Positions 8,812-10,446 of a stretch of 10,446 bases of DNA are shown here, piece after piece. Each line of letters begins with the position of its first letter. The stretch's first letter is position 1. The position numbers were made by a program, and so were the translations under genes. The notes under the pieces were generated by a model that saw only the letters and a list, made by a program, of their open reading frames with translations, was not told the DNA's origin and did not search any database. This DNA comes from Oehlia diaphana. Taxonomy: Eukaryota > Glomeromycota > Glomeromycetes > Glomerales > Glomeraceae. Location of the stretch: contig QZLH01000767.1 in the NCBI GenBank assembly GCA_003833135.1, forward strand, positions 50,471 to 60,916. The letters are read 5' to 3'.

Positions 8812-8900
8812 ATTATAAAATGAATTTATATTATAAAATGAATTGGTATTATAAAATGAATTGGTATTATAAAATGAATTGGTATTATAAAATGAATTGG
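8812..8900. repeat. 18 bp minisatellite, almost five copies
   Basis: The unit ATTATAAAATGAATTGGT is repeated head to tail from 8812 to 8900. Four copies are identical over the available bases; the first has TTAT in place of TGGT. The array lies about 360 bp upstream of the hydrolase ATG. The near-identity of the copies points to recent expansion by slippage or unequal exchange, and the array should vary in length between isolates. Confidence 0.95.
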
Positions 8901-9367
8901 ATCAAGAAATAATTAATTAATCATGTGGTACTTTTTCAATATTACACATTTAGTAATTAATGTCCGTTGTTATCCGTATAATAAATGCGATTTACTTTTA
9001 TAATGCTTCAAATAATTTAATTTCTTTCGCAATAGTGAACGTTCATTGATTGGAGCGTCCAACATCATAGTGCGGGCCAAATTACATTGATCAAATAATT
9101 AAGCATATGATAGATTACAGATCAGATGTGATCTTTAAATGACAAAATCATATATTAAATCCACTATTCATAATTGCAGTACCAAGAAATTAGCTTTGAA
9201 TTAAAAATCAATGACGATCAAAGATGCACCAGTCGAAAAAAGTTTTTAACAAAACTATAAATTATTATTTCTTTTTTGAGTTTAATCCATACATGTATGG
9301 AATAAATCATACCATACATACTTATCATACGTATAATACATACCATGTAAATATTTATAAAATATTT

Positions 9368-9410
9368 ATGAGTCATCGTTATTCATAGTGAGTTAGTCAT
9401 TATGAGTCAT
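9368..9410. promoter_or_regulatory. Pair of Gcn4/AP-1-type sites
   Basis: ATGAGTCAT occurs at 9368-9376 and again at 9402-9410, 34 bp apart. This nonamer matches the optimal binding sequence known for yeast Gcn4 and related fungal bZIP factors. The pair lies about 740 bp before the open frame at 10149 and about 920 bp from the hydrolase start. Function is inferred from the motif only. Confidence 0.4.
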
Positions 9411-9630
9411 AACAAATAACCTGAAATAGATGGAATTCATCGCATCGTAAAAGCATAGTGCTAGAGAACACACTACGTAAAGTTATTTATGAATAAATCA
9501 AAAATCAATGAAATTTAGCCAATCAATTTTGGGTAAGCAATTCCAGGTGAAAAAGTAATTTTACTCTAAAAATAATGCAAATAAATGCAAAAAAAAATTA
9601 CTTTTTCTAAAACTTAACTTTTTTCTAATA

Positions 9631-9651
9631 CATATATATAATATATATATG
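9631..9651. repeat. TA-rich palindrome
   Basis: The 21 bases from 9631 to 9651 are two 10 bp arms beginning CATATATATA around one central A. TA-dinucleotide tracts of this kind are common in AT-rich intergenic DNA and give no functional hint. Confidence 0.7.
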
Positions 9652-9846
9652 TGTATATATTAATTAAAATATTTCTTAAAAAAGAACGCTTTGTTCTTTA
9701 CTTTTAAATAAAAAAAATTGATCACTAGCTATTTTAAAAGCTTTTCATTATAGATGAATCAATTCTTAAAGAATATAAACATTTTTGCTAATCCTTTACC
9801 TTTAAATTAACCATAATTTTCTTGATTAGTGTTTCGTCTGTCCGTC

Positions 9847-9858
9847 CGGCACGTGCCG
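9847..9858. promoter_or_regulatory. Perfect 12 bp palindrome with an E-box core
   Basis: CGGCACGTGCCG is self-complementary and contains CACGTG, the E-box bound by bHLH factors such as Pho4 and Cbf1. It sits within a locally CG-rich block that begins near 9838, about 290 bp before the ATG at 10149. The regulatory role is an inference. Confidence 0.4.
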
Positions 9859-9897
9859 TCGTGATGATGTACAATGACTTATCCGGTTGGGTACGAC

Positions 9898-10062
9898 GGA
9901 AACATGTCATGTATAGAGGCCTATGTATGTCTGTATAGTGATCAACGTACGGTATGTATGGTCATTTTTACCATACTGTAGGGTGGGGTGATGTATACCG
10001 GACGTTGCCATACAGTGACCACTATACGTACGTACATAGCTCACCGTACGCTACATGTTTTC
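9898..10062. repeat. Long imperfect foldback with 54 bp arms
   Basis: Arms 9901-9954 and 10006-10059 pair without gaps at about 38 of 54 positions by my hand count, and many mismatches are transitions. The best blocks are AACATGT/ACATGTT, CTATGTA/TACATAG and GTATAGTG/CACTATAC. The 51 bp between the arms contains a further stem GTATGGT/ACCATAC (9956-9962 with 9970-9976). The block is richer in G, C and CG steps than its surroundings and ends about 20 bp before a TATA-like box. It could be an old MITE or a promoter-associated inverted repeat. Confidence 0.65.
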
Positions 10063-10083
10063 TATATAATCATCAATCGTTCT

Positions 10084-10091
10084 TATAAATA
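10084..10091 (+). promoter_or_regulatory. Putative TATA box
   Basis: TATAAATA lies 57 bp upstream of the ATG at 10149. The spacing resembles that of the TATA-like box before the three-exon gene (about 63 bp). Another weaker match, CTATATAAT, lies at 10062-10070. Confidence 0.4.
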
Positions 10092-10148
10092 TCCTTGATT
10101 TCACTGATTTAAAAAAATCTCTTAACAATCATTCTTAATATATATATT

Positions 10149-10325
10149 ATGGCTTCAAGTTCCACAGCTTCCCAATTTAATAGAGAGGTTTATTATCCTT
10201 ATCGCATCACGCGTTCCTGTCTCATCAACTTGCTTCCCAACCTAGTCAATCTGATTCACAATCTTCCTAGTCTAGTCAACTTACTTTCCCCTAAAAGACC
10301 GCGGTCCTACGGTCCTACACCATAA
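10149..10325 (+). CDS. Short open frame, unrecognised; probable broken or split gene start
   Basis: The frame starts MASSSTASQFNREV, stops at TAA 10323-10325 after 58 codons, and has a TATA-like box 57 bp upstream. The N-terminus looks like real coding sequence. After about residue 14 a neighbouring frame reads SHQLASQPSQSDSQSS, a Ser/Gln-rich run more protein-like than the annotated frame. This suggests a frameshift, or an intron that I cannot place. The end of the frame runs into the palindrome cluster, and if the TAA is ignored it stays open to the window edge. The carboxyl end of any real product is probably disrupted or outside the window. I recognise no family. Confidence 0.35.
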   Translation: MASSSTASQFNREVYYPYRITRSCLINLLPNLVNLIHNLPSLVNLLSPKRPRSYGPTP

Positions 10326-10446
10326 AAAGACGGACCGGTCCGTCTTAGTGTAGGACTGCGGTCTTTCGGTCCTGTATTACATGTAATAAGACCGTCGGTC
10401 TTTTTAAGGACCGCAGTCTTTTTAAGACCGATCGGTCTTTTTTCTT
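10293..10446. repeat. Cluster of CGGTC/GACCG palindromes at the window edge
   Basis: Within about 150 bp are GACCGCGGTC (10297-10306), AAGACGGACCGGTCCGTCTT (10327-10346, perfect), TATTACATGTAATA (10375-10388), AAGACCGTCGGTCTT (10388-10402) and AAGACCGATCGGTCTT (10424-10439). Around the 20 bp palindrome an outer pair (TCCTACAC/GTGTAGGA, then AGACCGC/GCGGTCT) extends the fold, with one extra GGTCCTAC on the left. The theme AAGACCG-spacer-CGGTCTT recurs. Such clusters occur at subterminal regions of some DNA transposons, but no terminus is visible before the window ends. Confidence 0.8.

Larger units (their letters stand above)
8450..10148. other. Long noncoding region between divergent starts
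   Basis: I find no coding region on either strand over about 1.7 kb. It lies between the minus-strand hydrolase start and the plus-strand open frame at 10149, so it should hold both promoters. It contains an 18 bp minisatellite, CATAC-rich sequence with the palindrome CCATACATGTATGG (9287-9300), two ATGAGTCAT sites, a TA palindrome (9631-9651), the small inverted repeat AAAGAAC/GTTCTTT (9681-9699), a CGGCACGTGCCG palindrome and a GC-richer foldback. The more notable of these are listed separately. Confidence 0.5.

Noticed and set aside
9281..9350. CATAC-rich stretch as an organised tandem array
   Set aside because: The CATAC words are irregularly spaced with no constant period. Only the 14 bp palindrome CCATACATGTATGG stands out.

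Overview
The window is strongly AT-rich, with short GT-AG introns, mononucleotide runs and decaying multicopy genes. It reads as a eukaryotic, most likely fungal, nuclear genome. A degenerate F-box/leucine-rich-repeat gene, a Tc1/mariner remnant, small TA-flanked inverted-repeat elements and compact 65-108 bp introns together suggest an arbuscular mycorrhizal fungus of the Rhizophagus type. That assignment is inferred from style and remembered family resemblance, not from a search.

Layout. 1-191: 3' end of a Tc1/mariner-type transposon (last 20 residues of the transposase plus a terminal repeat). 192-674: no gene seen. 675-2191: F-box/LRR pseudogene with several frameshifts, a stop codon and a 204 bp MITE inside it. 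2623-4997: one intact three-exon gene of 659 residues, although each exon alone looks like a separate short reading frame. Its N-terminal part has a nucleotidyltransferase-like signature, and its first intron holds a second MITE of 202 bp. 4998-6058: no credible gene, but two adjacent perfect palindromes. 6059-6874 (minus): a dead dienelactone hydrolase copy. 7530-8449 (minus): an intact three-exon dienelactone hydrolase of 243 residues with the Cys-Asp-His triad. 8450-10148: noncoding, with an 18 bp minisatellite, paired Gcn4/AP-1-type sites, several palindromes and a relatively GC-rich foldback. 10149-10325: a short open frame behind a TATA-like box, probably the start of a gene that is broken or needs splicing. 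10293-10446: a dense cluster of CGGTC/GACCG palindromes running off the window.

No operon-like co-operation is expected. The window shows accessory-gene turnover: one live and one dead hydrolase copy in tandem, a dead F-box gene, and two MITEs of nearly equal size, one in a pseudogene exon and one tolerated in an intron. The candidates for something undescribed are the split nucleotidyltransferase-like gene and the palindrome-rich block at the right edge.
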